This document shows positions 51,233 to 60,310 of a stretch of DNA of 64,000 nt, piece by piece. How positions within the stretch are numbered: position 1 is the stretch's first letter; every line of letters begins with the position of its first letter. The position numbers and the translations under genes are program-made. Source of the stretch: Zhaonella formicivorans (GTDB taxonomy: Bacteria; Bacillota; DUOV01; Zhaonellaceae); NCBI RefSeq assembly GCF_004353525.1, contig NZ_CP085524.1:878001-942000 (forward strand), written 5' to 3'. The notes beneath the pieces were generated by a model that searched no databases, was not told where the DNA came from, and saw nothing but the letters and a program-made list of their open reading frames with translations.

Positions 51233-52479
51233 TTAAGCAACCTCGTGGGGTTCTATCACCTCCAGACCTAGTTTCTTAGCTTCAGCAATAATCCTTTTAA
51301 CTCGGAACTTTTCCTGTTTTTGTTTGGCTTTTTCAAAGGATGTTTCATCGTAATCAGCATCATTTTTTAACAGGTTGTATATTATTACGAGAACTTTTCT
51401 GGCTAATGCAACAAGAGCTTTTTTGGCGCCACGGCGTTGTTTGATTTTCCAATACCAGGATGATAAGTAGCTTTGACGTATTCGGGTGATGCACCAAGCA
51501 ACTTCACATAGGATCCGTTTTAAATAGGTGTTACCGTTGGTGGTACGAGTGGACTTTTTTTTCCTGCACTTTCATTGTTACCGGGGCTTAAGCCCGCCCA
51601 GGAACAGATATGTTCAGCGGTTTTAAAACGACTCATATCAATTCCGATTTCCGCCAAAATGGCTGCTGCTGCAGTTTTATCAATGCCCGGTATGCCGTCT
51701 AGTTGCTCTAGTTGTCTTTGATACTGAGCCAGTTTTTCTTCTAAGTTTTGCTCTACTTGACGGAGATGCTCGTAATGCTGATCTAGCCAACCTAACAATA
51801 GCTTTAGAAACTCTCTTTGATGAACATCCATTTTGCCATTGACAGCCTGTTTGATCTCATGGAGCTTATTCTTAGCACGCCCCTTTACAAAATTCTCTAC
51901 TTCCCGGGCGGATATTTTCCCATGGTGGCTAAGATGATCCATAATCGCCCGGCCCGATACGCCGAAGATATCGGTCAGGAAGGTAGAGAGCTTAAAGCCG
52001 CAGCTTTGTAAGTGTTTTTCGATCCGGTTTTTCTGTGACGTAATTTCCTCGATGATACTTTTGCGGTACCGGGTCAGATTACGGAGTTCCCGGATTGGTT
52101 TGGAGGGAACAAAACTTCCTTCTAATAATCCGGCACGCAAAAGGGTAGCTATCCATTCGGCGTCCTTCATGTCGGTCTTTTTACCGGGTACATTTTTCAT
52201 ATGCCGGGCATTGGCAACAATCAAAACCATACTGCCGTCAAAGGCTTCTTCCAACACGTTATATACAGGCTGCCAATAGATGCCGGTGCTTTCCATTGCA
52301 ACATGCCGACAGTTCTCATTTTCTAGCCAAACTTTCATTTCATCTAGCCCGGCAAGAAGGGTGGAAAAGGTGCGGATGGTTTTAACCGGTTCCCCGTCAA
52401 CATTGCCTTTTAATAGGCAGGCTACAACCGTTTCTTTGTGGACATCAAGACCACAACATATTTCCAGGATGTCTTGCAT
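51233..52479 (-). CDS. IS110-family transposase, frames joined by a -1 shift
   Basis: From ATG 52479 (GGAG upstream). The N-terminal DEDD RuvC-like domain has CCGLDVHKETVVACLL, MESTGIYWQPVYNVLE and KKTDMKDAEWIA. The C-terminal transposase_20 part has IPGIDKTAAAAILAEIG and AGLSPGNNESAGKK. The frame ends at 51520, but a -1 shift at the A8 run (T8 at 51555-51562) continues STRTTNGNTYLKRILCEVAW to the stop at 51233. The A-AAA-AAA tract is a typical slippery site, so programmed frameshifting, slippage or a lost base are all possible. Element ends were not identified. Confidence 0.82.
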
Positions 52480-52620
52480 GTAACTCACTCCTGCTCCAAA
52501 GAATTTCAGGGATGATTGCTCGAGAAATAAAGATTTTAGTACCCGTGCTGTTCCCAAGTCCTTAAGAACAAGGGGCGACAATTGGCTGTGCTCAAAAGCA
52601 ATCAAGTTAGGTTATTTAAC
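52480..52620 (-). other. Non-coding leader of the IS110 transposase, possible bridge-RNA region
   Basis: In IS110-group elements the non-coding left end upstream of the transposase encodes the bridge RNA. This stretch has no better gene and lies in that position. No structure was confirmed. Beyond it, 52620-53055 is gene-free; I see a near-repeat AAAATC(C)AACCTTTG twice and the inverted repeat AATGCA / TGCATT, nothing else. Confidence 0.3.
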
Positions 52621-53055
52621 GAGGTTATACCATCAAAATAAAATCAACCTTTGTCCCTGATAATTTCAATGTAGCAAAAAATCCAACCTTTGCAATAACT
52701 TAGCTAATTTTCATGATTGGTTGTGCCTTCCAGGCATGGGTGGTTATTTACTAAAGGCTGTACTTCCAGGAGCTACGAAAAAAAGAAAGTTTCTGGGGCT
52801 AATTGGATAATTTGCTTTACCCTTCAAAATGAATCACGTTTCTAAGCGGACGGAACATAATGCATATTATGTGCATTCTTTTTATGGACATGGTTACATT
52901 TTGGTTATCTTATTGCGGCATATCACTATTATGTCCAAAGAGTTGCTGAATAAATCAAGCTCCGCACTCCCTAGAAATAAGAGTACGAAGAGCGCTTTAT
53001 TAATATAACAAAAGCCAGTGCGTGAACTTTTTGAGATGTAATAATTGCAATTTAA

Positions 53056-53084
53056 TTGGTTAATTTTTCAAATTAAGGTATAAT
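53056..53084 (+). promoter_or_regulatory. Promoter of the stalk-domain gene
   Basis: TTGGTT (53056-53061), 17-bp spacer, TATAAT (53079-53084), 32 bases before the start codon. Confidence 0.6.
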
Positions 53085-53116
53085 TAACTTAATAGAAATT
53101 TGGTAGGTGAATAGTA

Positions 53117-54514
53117 ATGAAAAAATGTTTTTGTGTATTTTTAGTAATTTCAATTGTTTTGGTTAACGTATTTCTAGATCCCCCCGCAAAGGCTGCTAAT
53201 TTTATCTCTGTGTTTATTAATGGAGAACAAAAAATATTCACCCCTGCTCCCATGATGGTTTCTGGACATACTCTCGTTCCAATGAGAGCGTTTTTTGAAG
53301 CACTAGGAGCAGAAGTTGAGTGGGACAGCACAAACAATATTGTTACAGGAACAAGAGATGATACTATCGTATCTTTAAAAATTGGCAAAAACGAAGCCTA
53401 CGTTAACGGTAAGTTATTTAAACTACAAGTACCTGCACAAATTATTAAAGGCTCAACTTATATCCCTCTTAGATTTGTAGGGGAAGCGCTGGGTGACACT
53501 GTGGTTTGGGACAGTATTACCAGTTCAATTAAAATAACTTCTAAAAACTCTCCAATAAACCCGAACAACAATATTTTTAATTCTCTTCAAGAAATGGAAC
53601 AGCTTGCTGAAAAAGTTAAACAAGCAAGAGATTTTGATAGTAAAGGTATAATTTCTTACAATTCCGGCAATGTTTCTGAAGCTATCGAATACTTTTCCAA
53701 GGCAATTTCTTTGTACAATGAAGTTCTAGCAGCCGATTCTTTAATGACTGCTACAATCAAAATAGAAAAAGCTTATTCTCATTACAATTTATCATTTGCG
53801 TTTCGGGATAATAAAAGCACACCAAATAATTTAGATAAAGCTATTGGTGAAGCACAGGAAGCTATAAAACTTCTTCCGGAAAATCCCGAATTTTTTGCCG
53901 CTTATGCTGATTTGCTGCGGAAAAAAGGTCTTTATGATAAAGCTATTGAAAATTTCCAAAAAGCTATTGACCTAGAAAATAAGAGTTATACTGAAATTGT
54001 TAATTTGTATAACCAATCGAAAGACAATAGTAATGTTCCAGATTTCATAAATAGTTTAGCAAATCCAGATGAAATTGAGACCGTTCATAATCAGGCGTTA
54101 TCAAATTATTATACTTGGATGGGTTTAGCTTATGTTGGGAAAGATAATATAAAAAAAGCTGAGGAGTTATGGGATAAAGCTGAAGCACTAGATCCGAATA
54201 ATGTTCAAGTAGCTGAGTTCCGTGAGGATATTGCTAGAATTCTTACTTCTGCAATAAACACTACTCCTTCGGTTCCTGTGGTGCCGGTAACTACTGACGA
54301 TGTTATTGAAAGTCGGATTGACGGTGAGTTTGAAGGCTGGGATGGAGATACAATTTTTAAATTGATGAACGGCCAAATTTGGCAGCAGTCCTCGTTTAGC
54401 TATGTTTACCATTATGCTTATATGCCGAAGGTTACAATCTATAAGTCCGGCACTCTATATAAAATGAAGGTTGAGGGAGTAGATAAGGAGATTTCGGTTA
54501 TTCGATTAAAATAA
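53117..54514 (+). CDS. Secreted stalk-domain / TPR protein
   Basis: 465 residues. A signal peptide ends about residue 27 (AKA). A copper amine oxidase N-terminal-like domain follows (FINGEQKIFTPAP, VPMRAFFEALGAEVEWD, IPLRFVGEALGDTVVWD). TPR-like repeats then run from about 160 to 380 (EAIEYFSKAISLYNEVL, AIGEAQEAIKLLPENPEF, KAIENFQKAIDLENKSY). The C-terminal tail is unassigned. Probably cell-surface associated. AT content is higher than in the transfer genes, so it may be a later acquisition. Confidence 0.75.
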   Translation: MKKCFCVFLVISIVLVNVFLDPPAKAANFISVFINGEQKIFTPAPMMVSGHTLVPMRAFFEALGAEVEWDSTNNIVTGTRDDTIVSLKIGKNEAYVNGKLFKLQVPAQIIKGSTYIPLRFVGEALGDTVVWDSITSSIKITSKNSPINPNNNIFNSLQEMEQLAEKVKQARDFDSKGIISYNSGNVSEAIEYFSKAISLYNEVLAADSLMTATIKIEKAYSHYNLSFAFRDNKSTPNNLDKAIGEAQEAIKLLPENPEFFAAYADLLRKKGLYDKAIENFQKAIDLENKSYTEIVNLYNQSKDNSNVPDFINSLANPDEIETVHNQALSNYYTWMGLAYVGKDNIKKAEELWDKAEALDPNNVQVAEFREDIARILTSAINTTPSVPVVPVTTDDVIESRIDGEFEGWDGDTIFKLMNGQIWQQSSFSYVYHYAYMPKVTIYKSGTLYKMKVEGVDKEISVIRLK

Positions 54515-54528
54515 AAATAATTAAAAGG

Positions 54529-54553
54529 ACCTCCCCGTAATTTTTAGGGAGGT
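54529..54553 (+). terminator. Rho-independent terminator
   Basis: ACCTCCC / GGGAGGT stem; T-rich flank. Confidence 0.72.
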
Positions 54554-54858
54554 TAAATTTTATTTAACATTGTTCTAGGGAAAGCACTAAACTAAATTTG
54601 CGAGAAAATCGACTGTTAAGTGTAACATCGTAGAGCCGTTTTAACCGTAAGTCGCCATTTGTCCGAATAATCATAGGTTGGAATGTAAAATTCCTGAGTA
54701 CAACGGGTGATGTATAAAGACAGTCCAAGGATCTTCCTGACTACACCAAGATTTGTAAATGATAAGGCTATACATCTAATTAGCGTTTAGCATTCCAAAG
54801 CAATGCAACACAGATAGAGGCAATGACTTGTAATTAATTTTTTAATCTCCTTAACTCA
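54554..54858. other. Gene-free stretch, unexplained
   Basis: No ORF longer than a few codons with a ribosome site on either strand. It ends at the terminator 54859-54899, so a non-coding transcript is conceivable, but I see no recognisable RNA family. Confidence 0.3.
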
Positions 54859-54899
54859 GACCCCTTACGATTTCTCTAACGAAATCAAAAGGGTCTTTT
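54859..54899 (+). terminator. Terminator-like hairpin
   Basis: GACCC / GGGTC outer and GATTTC / GAAATC inner stems, followed by T. A second GC-rich hairpin with T run (CTGCC / GGCAG) lies at about 55001-55038. Confidence 0.65.
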
Positions 54900-55040
54900 A
54901 TTTATTACAAACAAAGTAGCCATTATTCTTCTGGCGCCTCGGTCGAACATTTCATTACGCACTGCTTCATTCAATGTACCACCTCGGCGCTAAATTTAAC
55001 GCCCTGCCTCCGGTACCTCCGGCAGCGCGTTTTTATTTTA

Positions 55041-55234
55041 TTACCCCTTAGGGCTTTGGCGATTATACCGGTGTGGTCTCATTCAGTCAAGAGCAAGCCC
55101 CTGTGAACATATCCTCCTGGGTAATATGCATGTAAAATGCAGTCCGGTATCCTTCCCAGGGGTGCTCCGCAACGCTTCGCACTCTTGACTTCCTGGCCCA
55201 CACCAGGGATGGGCTAACCGCCCCTAAGGGGTAA
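55041..55234 (+). repeat. Dispersed structured element, copy C
   Basis: The most regular copy. Nested stems from outside in are TTACCCCTTAGGG / CCCTAAGGGGTAA (55041-55053 / 55222-55234), GGTGTGG / CCACACC (55070-55076 / 55198-55204), GTCAAGAG / CTCTTGAC (55086-55093 / 55182-55189) and CCCCTG / CAGGGG (55098-55103 / 55157-55162). They enclose the conserved core (CATATCCTCCTGGGT, ATGCAGTCCGGTATCC). It lies about 165 bp upstream of an IS110-family transposase relic. Confidence 0.75.
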
Positions 55235-55397
55235 TCGTTAAAATTTAACTTTATATGAAAGGTGGTACTTTCAATGAAAGAGGATTCCTGTAATGAATTA
55301 AAATGAGCTTTGAAAAAAGAAGTACCTCCTGTTAACATACGAGGTGTCGAGGTGTCGATTAACTAGCGACCCTTAAATAACAGAGGAGGTACTCAAT

Positions 55398-56679
55398 ATG
55401 AAGTATAACCAGAACTCAAGAATTTTGCAAATAACAGAAAAGACTTTAATCATTGGTGTAGATGTAGCTAGCGAGACAAATTACGCCAGAGCTTTCGATT
55501 ACAGAGGCGTAGAACTAGCTAAGCTACTAAAATTCAATAATGACAACAACGGCTTCAAGACATTTTCTGAGTGGGTAAAAAGTGTGGCAAAACAACAGCA
55601 GAAGCAGCAGGTAATGGTTGGGATGGAGCCTACGGGACACTATTGGTTTACCTTTGCCCAGCATCTTAAGGATCACCAGCTGAAAATAGTACTAGTGAAT
55701 CCGTTTCACGTAAAGCGAAGCAAAGAATTGGATGATAATAATCCGACCAAAAATGACCGAAAGGACCCAAAACCATTGCCATGCTGGTAAAAGACGGTCG
55801 ATACATGGAACCGTACATTCCCGAAGGAATTTACAGCGATTTACGAAATGCAATGGAAACCCGCTTAAGATTAGTGAAGCAGCTTAACAGCATCCGAAAC
55901 AGAGTTAAACGCTGGATAAGCATATATTTCCCGGAGTTCAACAGAGTCTTTGGGGATTGGGAAGGCAAAGCAGCAATAGTAACGCTAAAAGAGTTTCCAA
56001 CACCGGATAAAGTACTTGAAAAAGGCGTCGAAGGCATAGTTGCCAGCTGGAGAAAAGAAATCAGCAGAGCTGTTGGAGTTAGACGAGCCAGCCAACTAGT
56101 TGAGGCAGCAAAGATATCAGTAGGAGTACGAGAAGGATTAAGAGCAGCTCAAAATGAACTTGCCACACTACTAGAAGAATATGAAATGCTGCAGAGGCAA
56201 TATGAAAGGACAATGGCTCTAATAGAAGAATTAGCCATGCAGATTCCCGGTATTGAAGAAATGCTAAAAATCAAGGGAGTAGGCCTCATAGCAGCAGCAG
56301 GGTTTATAGCTGAAGTAGGGGATATTACAAGGTTTGAACATCGAAAGCAGGTACAGAAGCTGGCGGGACTAAGCCTGAAAGAAAATAGCTCAGGAAAGCA
56401 TAAGGGCCAAACAACTATTAGCAAACGAGGGCGAAAAAGGCTAAGATCGTTGTTATTTCAAGGGATTATGCCCATAGTGGCTAAGAACAACGAATTTAAA
56501 GAACTACACCAGTACTACACAACAAGGCCACAGAACCCGCTCAAAAGAAACAGTCGCTAGTACTCTTATGCTGTAAGCTCATAAGGATATTTTACACCTT
56601 ACTGAGAAAAGGCGTAGCTTATGACCCACAAAAAATGATGAGTGATATAAGAAGGCAAGAATTACAGGAAGCAGCCTAA
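55398..56679 (+). pseudogene. IS110-family transposase with two frameshifts
   Basis: Starts at ATG behind AGAGGAGGT. Frame one: IIGVDVASETNYARAF and GMEPTGHYWFTFAQHL, ending KNDRKDPK. Frame two (after a missing A in AAAA 55769-55772): MLVKDGRYMEPYIPEG up to IPGIEEMLKIKGVGLI and AGLSLKENSSGKHKGQ. Frame three (after AAAA 56543-56546): KQSLVLLCCKLIRIFYTLL up to QELQEAA. Restoring one A at each run gives a full DEDD transposase of about 426 residues. It is a different IS110 branch from the copy at 51233. Confidence 0.78.
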
Positions 56680-56684
56680 AAAAA

Positions 56685-56805
56685 GCACCGCAACTGACAA
56701 TGTTACATTTCATCCGTTTGCCAGTCAAGGGTAAAGACTGCGTCGCCGCTATCGCGGCCCCTTGACAGTCAAACTCCTGCAATGTAACAAGCAATCAAGC
56801 GGTGC
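56685..56805 (+). repeat. Long multi-stem palindrome after the IS110 relic
   Basis: GCACCGC / GCGGTGC (56685-56691 / 56799-56805), TGTTACATT / AATGTAACA (56701-56709 / 56781-56789) and GTCAAGGG / CCCTTGAC (56724-56731 / 56759-56766) are nested, with a GCCGC / GCGGC tip. It begins 6 bases after the transposase stop. It may be the downstream non-coding RNA end of an IS1111-type element or a strong terminator. Confidence 0.6.
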
Positions 56806-57015
56806 TGGAAATGTAAAAAAACCTTGCTTAATTAAAGATTACGTTCATTGACAAAGCGAGCCGGAATAGTCAGGTTGAAATTTATCCATAAGGGCATTTG
56901 ACCCAGCAAAGGAGCAAGGCTGACATCCACCTCATGGGCAGGCAGTACGAAGGAATTTAGGGGCACAGACCCTGTGAGACATGGGAGGTTTGCCACCGGA
57001 GAACAAGTGGATTAC

Positions 57016-57132
57016 ATGGCCGAAATACGTTTAAAAGACGCATATTCTGTCGGTATACACTTGTTAATCCAGATATATACAAAAATAGGCATATTGTCCA
57101 AGAGGATTGACTTTGTACAAATGAAAATCTAA
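57016..57132 (+). CDS. Possible small protein (38 aa)
   Basis: ATG GCC frame reading IRLKDAYSVGIHLLIQIYTK and ending FVQMKI, amphipathic. A GGAG lies 14 bases upstream, which is far. No family recognised. The rest of 56806-57180 shows no gene. Confidence 0.25.
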   Translation: MAEIRLKDAYSVGIHLLIQIYTKIGILSKRIDFVQMKI

Positions 57133-57221
57133 GATTAAGCGAGATTTTCAAAGAAAATTAAAGATTATAGAGGGAGGATACTAAGGCAAAAATCGGTCAG
57201 GCGGTTAATCAGATTTTACAA

Positions 57222-57989
57222 ATGTTTGAAGCCGGGGAAATGCCAAAAGCGATAGCCAGGACTGTTATCGAAATGAAGTGCCAGCCAGTACCGGCTGCAA
57301 AATGGAGTTTGGGAAACCAGTTAATAATGTTTGCTAACGGGACCAGTGATGCCAGGGGTTTTAAACAATGGCAGGAGGTAGGCCGTTATGTTAAAAAAGG
57401 CGCTAAAGCGTTTTATATCCTGGGTCCTTTGACTAAAAAGGTTAAAGTTTTGGATGAAGACACGGGAGAAGAAAAAGAAAAGGTTGTAGTATATGGTTTT
57501 AGATCAATTCCCGTTTTTGCTTATGAGGACACGGAGGGGAAAGAGCTTGAAAAACCGGATTACAGACCGGCGGAACTACCGCCCCTGGTTAATGTCGCTA
57601 AAAAATATGGTGTTTCTATAAAATACAGTCCTTTTACAAAAAAGTTTTATGGCAGCTTTAATTTAATCAAAAAGGATATAACGTTGTGCAGTCACGATGT
57701 GGACGTATTTTTCCACGAACTGGCCCATGCAATCCACAATACTGTCAGGCCGTTAAAAGGCGGCCAGGACAGGGAGCAGGAGATTGTTGCAGAAACAGTT
57801 GCCGCAGTTCTTTGCCAGATTTATGGCTACGAGGGGTATATATACCAGGGCTATAAGTACATTCAAAAATATGCTGAAGCGGAAAATGGAGCAGGGACTG
57901 TAAAAGCAATTATGAGAGTGCTGGGTGACGTTCAAAAGGTTTTGGAAATAATTTTAGATACTCAGGAAAGTTTAGAGACAGCCTGTTAA
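57222..57989 (+). CDS. ArdC-like antirestriction / zinc metallopeptidase
   Basis: 255 residues from ATG 57222. The N-terminal ssDNA-binding ArdC region has WSLGNQLIMFANGTSDARGFKQW and GRYVKKGAKAFYILGPL. The C-terminal metallopeptidase part has FFHELAHAIHN (HExxH) and an acidic third-ligand region (EQEIVAETVAAVLC). ArdC proteins protect incoming ssDNA in the recipient. The frame is open upstream to AGGGAGGA at about 57171 and reads KIGQAVNQILQ, like the family N-terminus, but no standard start codon is found there. Confidence 0.78.
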   Translation: MFEAGEMPKAIARTVIEMKCQPVPAAKWSLGNQLIMFANGTSDARGFKQWQEVGRYVKKGAKAFYILGPLTKKVKVLDEDTGEEKEKVVVYGFRSIPVFAYEDTEGKELEKPDYRPAELPPLVNVAKKYGVSIKYSPFTKKFYGSFNLIKKDITLCSHDVDVFFHELAHAIHNTVRPLKGGQDREQEIVAETVAAVLCQIYGYEGYIYQGYKYIQKYAEAENGAGTVKAIMRVLGDVQKVLEIILDTQESLETAC

Positions 57990-58074
57990 GCTTATATGAA
58001 CTACAAGCCTGCCAGGTGGACAAAAGCCCGGCTGGCTGCAAAAGATAACGTGCTTAGGGAAAGGTGGTATTAGT

Positions 58075-58380
58075 ATGCAAAAAATTACTAATATAGTTCA
58101 ACAGTTAAAAATGGATGTCAGGAAGCTCGGTATGCCTACGTTATTATTCCAGAGTTTTGCGTTTACCTTGGAAGTAAAGCCTACTTCAATCATTGAATCT
58201 GAGTTTGGCATCTGTTTTATGACGGAAGGACAAATGGCGGGTTTCATCAGTAAATTTCATGCTGCGTTGCAGGAGGTAAACAGGCCGGCCAACCTTATAG
58301 TCGCTTGCAAAAAGTGCTATGAAATAACTGATGCAGAAACCGGTGATTCCAAAGGATATGTATTTTGGCCAGGAAATTAA
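58075..58380 (+). CDS. Hypothetical protein (101 aa)
   Basis: AAAGGTGG precedes the ATG. The sequence has KKCYEITDAETGDSKGYVFW near the C-terminus and no membrane segment. No family recognised. It lies between the ArdC-like gene and a small membrane protein and probably shares their transcript. Confidence 0.5.
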   Translation: MQKITNIVQQLKMDVRKLGMPTLLFQSFAFTLEVKPTSIIESEFGICFMTEGQMAGFISKFHAALQEVNRPANLIVACKKCYEITDAETGDSKGYVFWPGN

Positions 58381-58393
58381 GGAGTTGATAGCA

Positions 58394-58786
58394 ATGTTCA
58401 AAATAAAAAGTCCTTTTGAGATTGTAGCGCACTTTAATGATGCGGTGGCAAAAGGTGTTAGTGTTGTTTTCAGGGGCAGGATTGGGGTGGTTGTGCATTA
58501 CTTTATATTTAATACTCTTTTTGCAAACATTTTATATTTTGTCGGTAAAAAATTAAATGAGTTTCAAGTTAACGTGGTATTCAAAAATATTCACGTGGAT
58601 CCAGCAGTTGAGGCGCAGTTAAAAGCCAGGCTTGAGGCAAACATTTTTGACCCTGTTTTTTGGACTAACCCATATATACTTTTGTATGTCACACCTTTTA
58701 TAGTTTTGTACTTAATCTGTTTTCTCTCTCCTTTTATTCTGGCCGGAAAAGCCTCCCGAACCTATTGTAAGCGAGATGATGTATAA
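58394..58786 (+). CDS. Hypothetical membrane protein (130 aa)
   Basis: From ATG 58394 (AAGGAG upstream, 13 bases after the previous stop). Two hydrophobic regions (about 36-55 and 95-120) flank a polar loop. It ends KASRTYCKRDDV. Unassigned. A longer frame from 58331 overlaps the upstream gene and is not supported. Confidence 0.5.
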   Translation: MFKIKSPFEIVAHFNDAVAKGVSVVFRGRIGVVVHYFIFNTLFANILYFVGKKLNEFQVNVVFKNIHVDPAVEAQLKARLEANIFDPVFWTNPYILLYVTPFIVLYLICFLSPFILAGKASRTYCKRDDV

Positions 58787-58862
58787 GCGGTTTAGTACGT
58801 ACAGAGAAATCATACTTTGGTTGATCTTTTGGTATTCGGTTAGGGGTAAAAGATAAAGGGTT

Positions 58863-58899
58863 AAAATGATAGGTGGTGTCCAGTGTGACATCATTTTTT
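58863..58899 (+). terminator. Possible terminator
   Basis: AAAATGAT / ATCATTTT with T run to 58899; the inner pairing is weak. Confidence 0.4.
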
Positions 58900-58999
58900 A
58901 TTAATATGAATGCGAATCCCGAAGATTAATCTGTGGTCTTAAAAGAGGAAAAATTTAGAAGTATGTCGAACTTCTTTTTCAGAAAAATTTAAGCGGGGT

Positions 59000-60310
59000 G
59001 TGTGTATTGACGTGGACAAGTTGACAGAGGGAACTTGGATCGTAAATACAATCAAACACTTATCAGAACTAAAGCAAAATACAACGGAGCTTACTTTTTT
59101 CGAAGCTACAGAACAAGCAGGTAAAGCCGGTGCATTGCTTGGTCGATTAGTTGCTGACAAGCAAGAGATCGTGCCATACCAAAAAGCAAGAATATTTGCC
59201 CGTCAGTCCAGCATTAGTAGTGGCGAACTGATCACTTATTTAAATTATTTACGACAAGCTGAAAAAATAGATTATACAGTCGATGAAATGGGAAGACCTA
59301 AAGAAATAGAGGTATATTGTTTCTCGGGTAAAGAAGCATTGGAGACCGTATCTACAATATATAATAAACTAGAGCCACAGGAAGAGGAACAAGCTAGTTT
59401 AATAGGATTAAATTATACTTTTGAGCTACCTAGAGTTCCTGACGAACTTAAAGAGTTTCTGACGAAAAATGGGGTATCTGAAGAGTGTGCAGCCACAACA
59501 ATCGAACTTCAGAAGACATTTGGACTTGTGAAAGTAAGTGGAGAAGGTTCCGATCAAGTTTTATATAACGAGTATTCTTTTAATGGAGATCCACAGCGAG
59601 TAGCAAAGGCTTTATCTGCACTAGATAATGACGAACGCGATATGGTAATGGAAGTCCAGCGATTGGTTTCGGAAACTCCAGGATTTCTCATTGAGGATAT
59701 ACCCTCTACAATTAAGCCACATATAGTAGAAATGATGGAGGGCGTAGGGTTACTTGATGGGATAACAGTCCAATCGGCAATTGGTTCGGCTACCTTCCTG
59801 ACAACTCCGCAGTTAAGGGGTCCAGGGGTTGGAAGTTTTTTACTCTCCGAAGACGTGTTTCATAAAGCAAAGATTTTGTTAAGTTGTTTAAGATTTGGCC
59901 AAACCAAGTCCTCATTTGGAAGAGGAAAGATTTCGACTTTAGAAAAGATGTTGAATATAGTAAACAAATTATTACGTGGAGAATGGGTCGGACCTGCAAC
60001 AGCTATCGGCGAGGATTATGCGTTGTTGGAGATGGATGGAGTTATCCAAACAAGACCCACCGAACCCTACGGATTTTATATGAAATTAAGGCAATATGAA
60101 GTTGGAGAACTGGTTCGACAAATGATAACCTATAATAGAGTTGCTCTAGAGATAGAATCGAATATCGGAGATCTGCTTAAAGAACAACCGAGCAGTTGCG
60201 TAATTCCAGAAACAAGAAAAAGTCAGATTTTAGCGAAGTCTACAGCTCCAGTTGAAGCCTTAAGAAATAAGATGCTTTCAACCTTAAGGACAGGAGGTGT
60301 TAGTAGATGA
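59000..60310 (+). CDS. Unrecognised protein of a nuclease operon (436 aa)
   Basis: Starts at GTG 59000 or 59012 after GGGGTG. Mixed alpha/beta soluble protein; RQSSISSGELITYLNYLRQAEKIDYTVDEMGRPKEI looks like a winged helix (about 65-105). A second repeat-like region follows, PDELKEFLTKNGVSEECAATTIELQ. No catalytic motif is visible. The stop overlaps the start of the nuclease gene (ATGA), so they form one unit. A DNA- or target-recognition partner of the nuclease is the simplest guess. Confidence 0.6.
   Translation: MCIDVDKLTEGTWIVNTIKHLSELKQNTTELTFFEATEQAGKAGALLGRLVADKQEIVPYQKARIFARQSSISSGELITYLNYLRQAEKIDYTVDEMGRPKEIEVYCFSGKEALETVSTIYNKLEPQEEEQASLIGLNYTFELPRVPDELKEFLTKNGVSEECAATTIELQKTFGLVKVSGEGSDQVLYNEYSFNGDPQRVAKALSALDNDERDMVMEVQRLVSETPGFLIEDIPSTIKPHIVEMMEGVGLLDGITVQSAIGSATFLTTPQLRGPGVGSFLLSEDVFHKAKILLSCLRFGQTKSSFGRGKISTLEKMLNIVNKLLRGEWVGPATAIGEDYALLEMDGVIQTRPTEPYGFYMKLRQYEVGELVRQMITYNRVALEIESNIGDLLKEQPSSCVIPETRKSQILAKSTAPVEALRNKMLSTLRTGGVSR

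Noticed and set aside
54554-54858. Fragment of a group II intron
   Set aside because: A few short intron-like words occur, but no domain V hairpin or reverse transcriptase is present.
55087-55338. Minus-strand peptide GYRTAFYMHITQEDMFT shared (as GYRTAYYFHFTQEDMFT) with 27125-27430
   Set aside because: The peptides match because the DNA core is conserved. In copy B an extra base breaks the frame, there is no consistent start, and the flanking arms conserve pairing rather than codons. Coding is not fully excluded.
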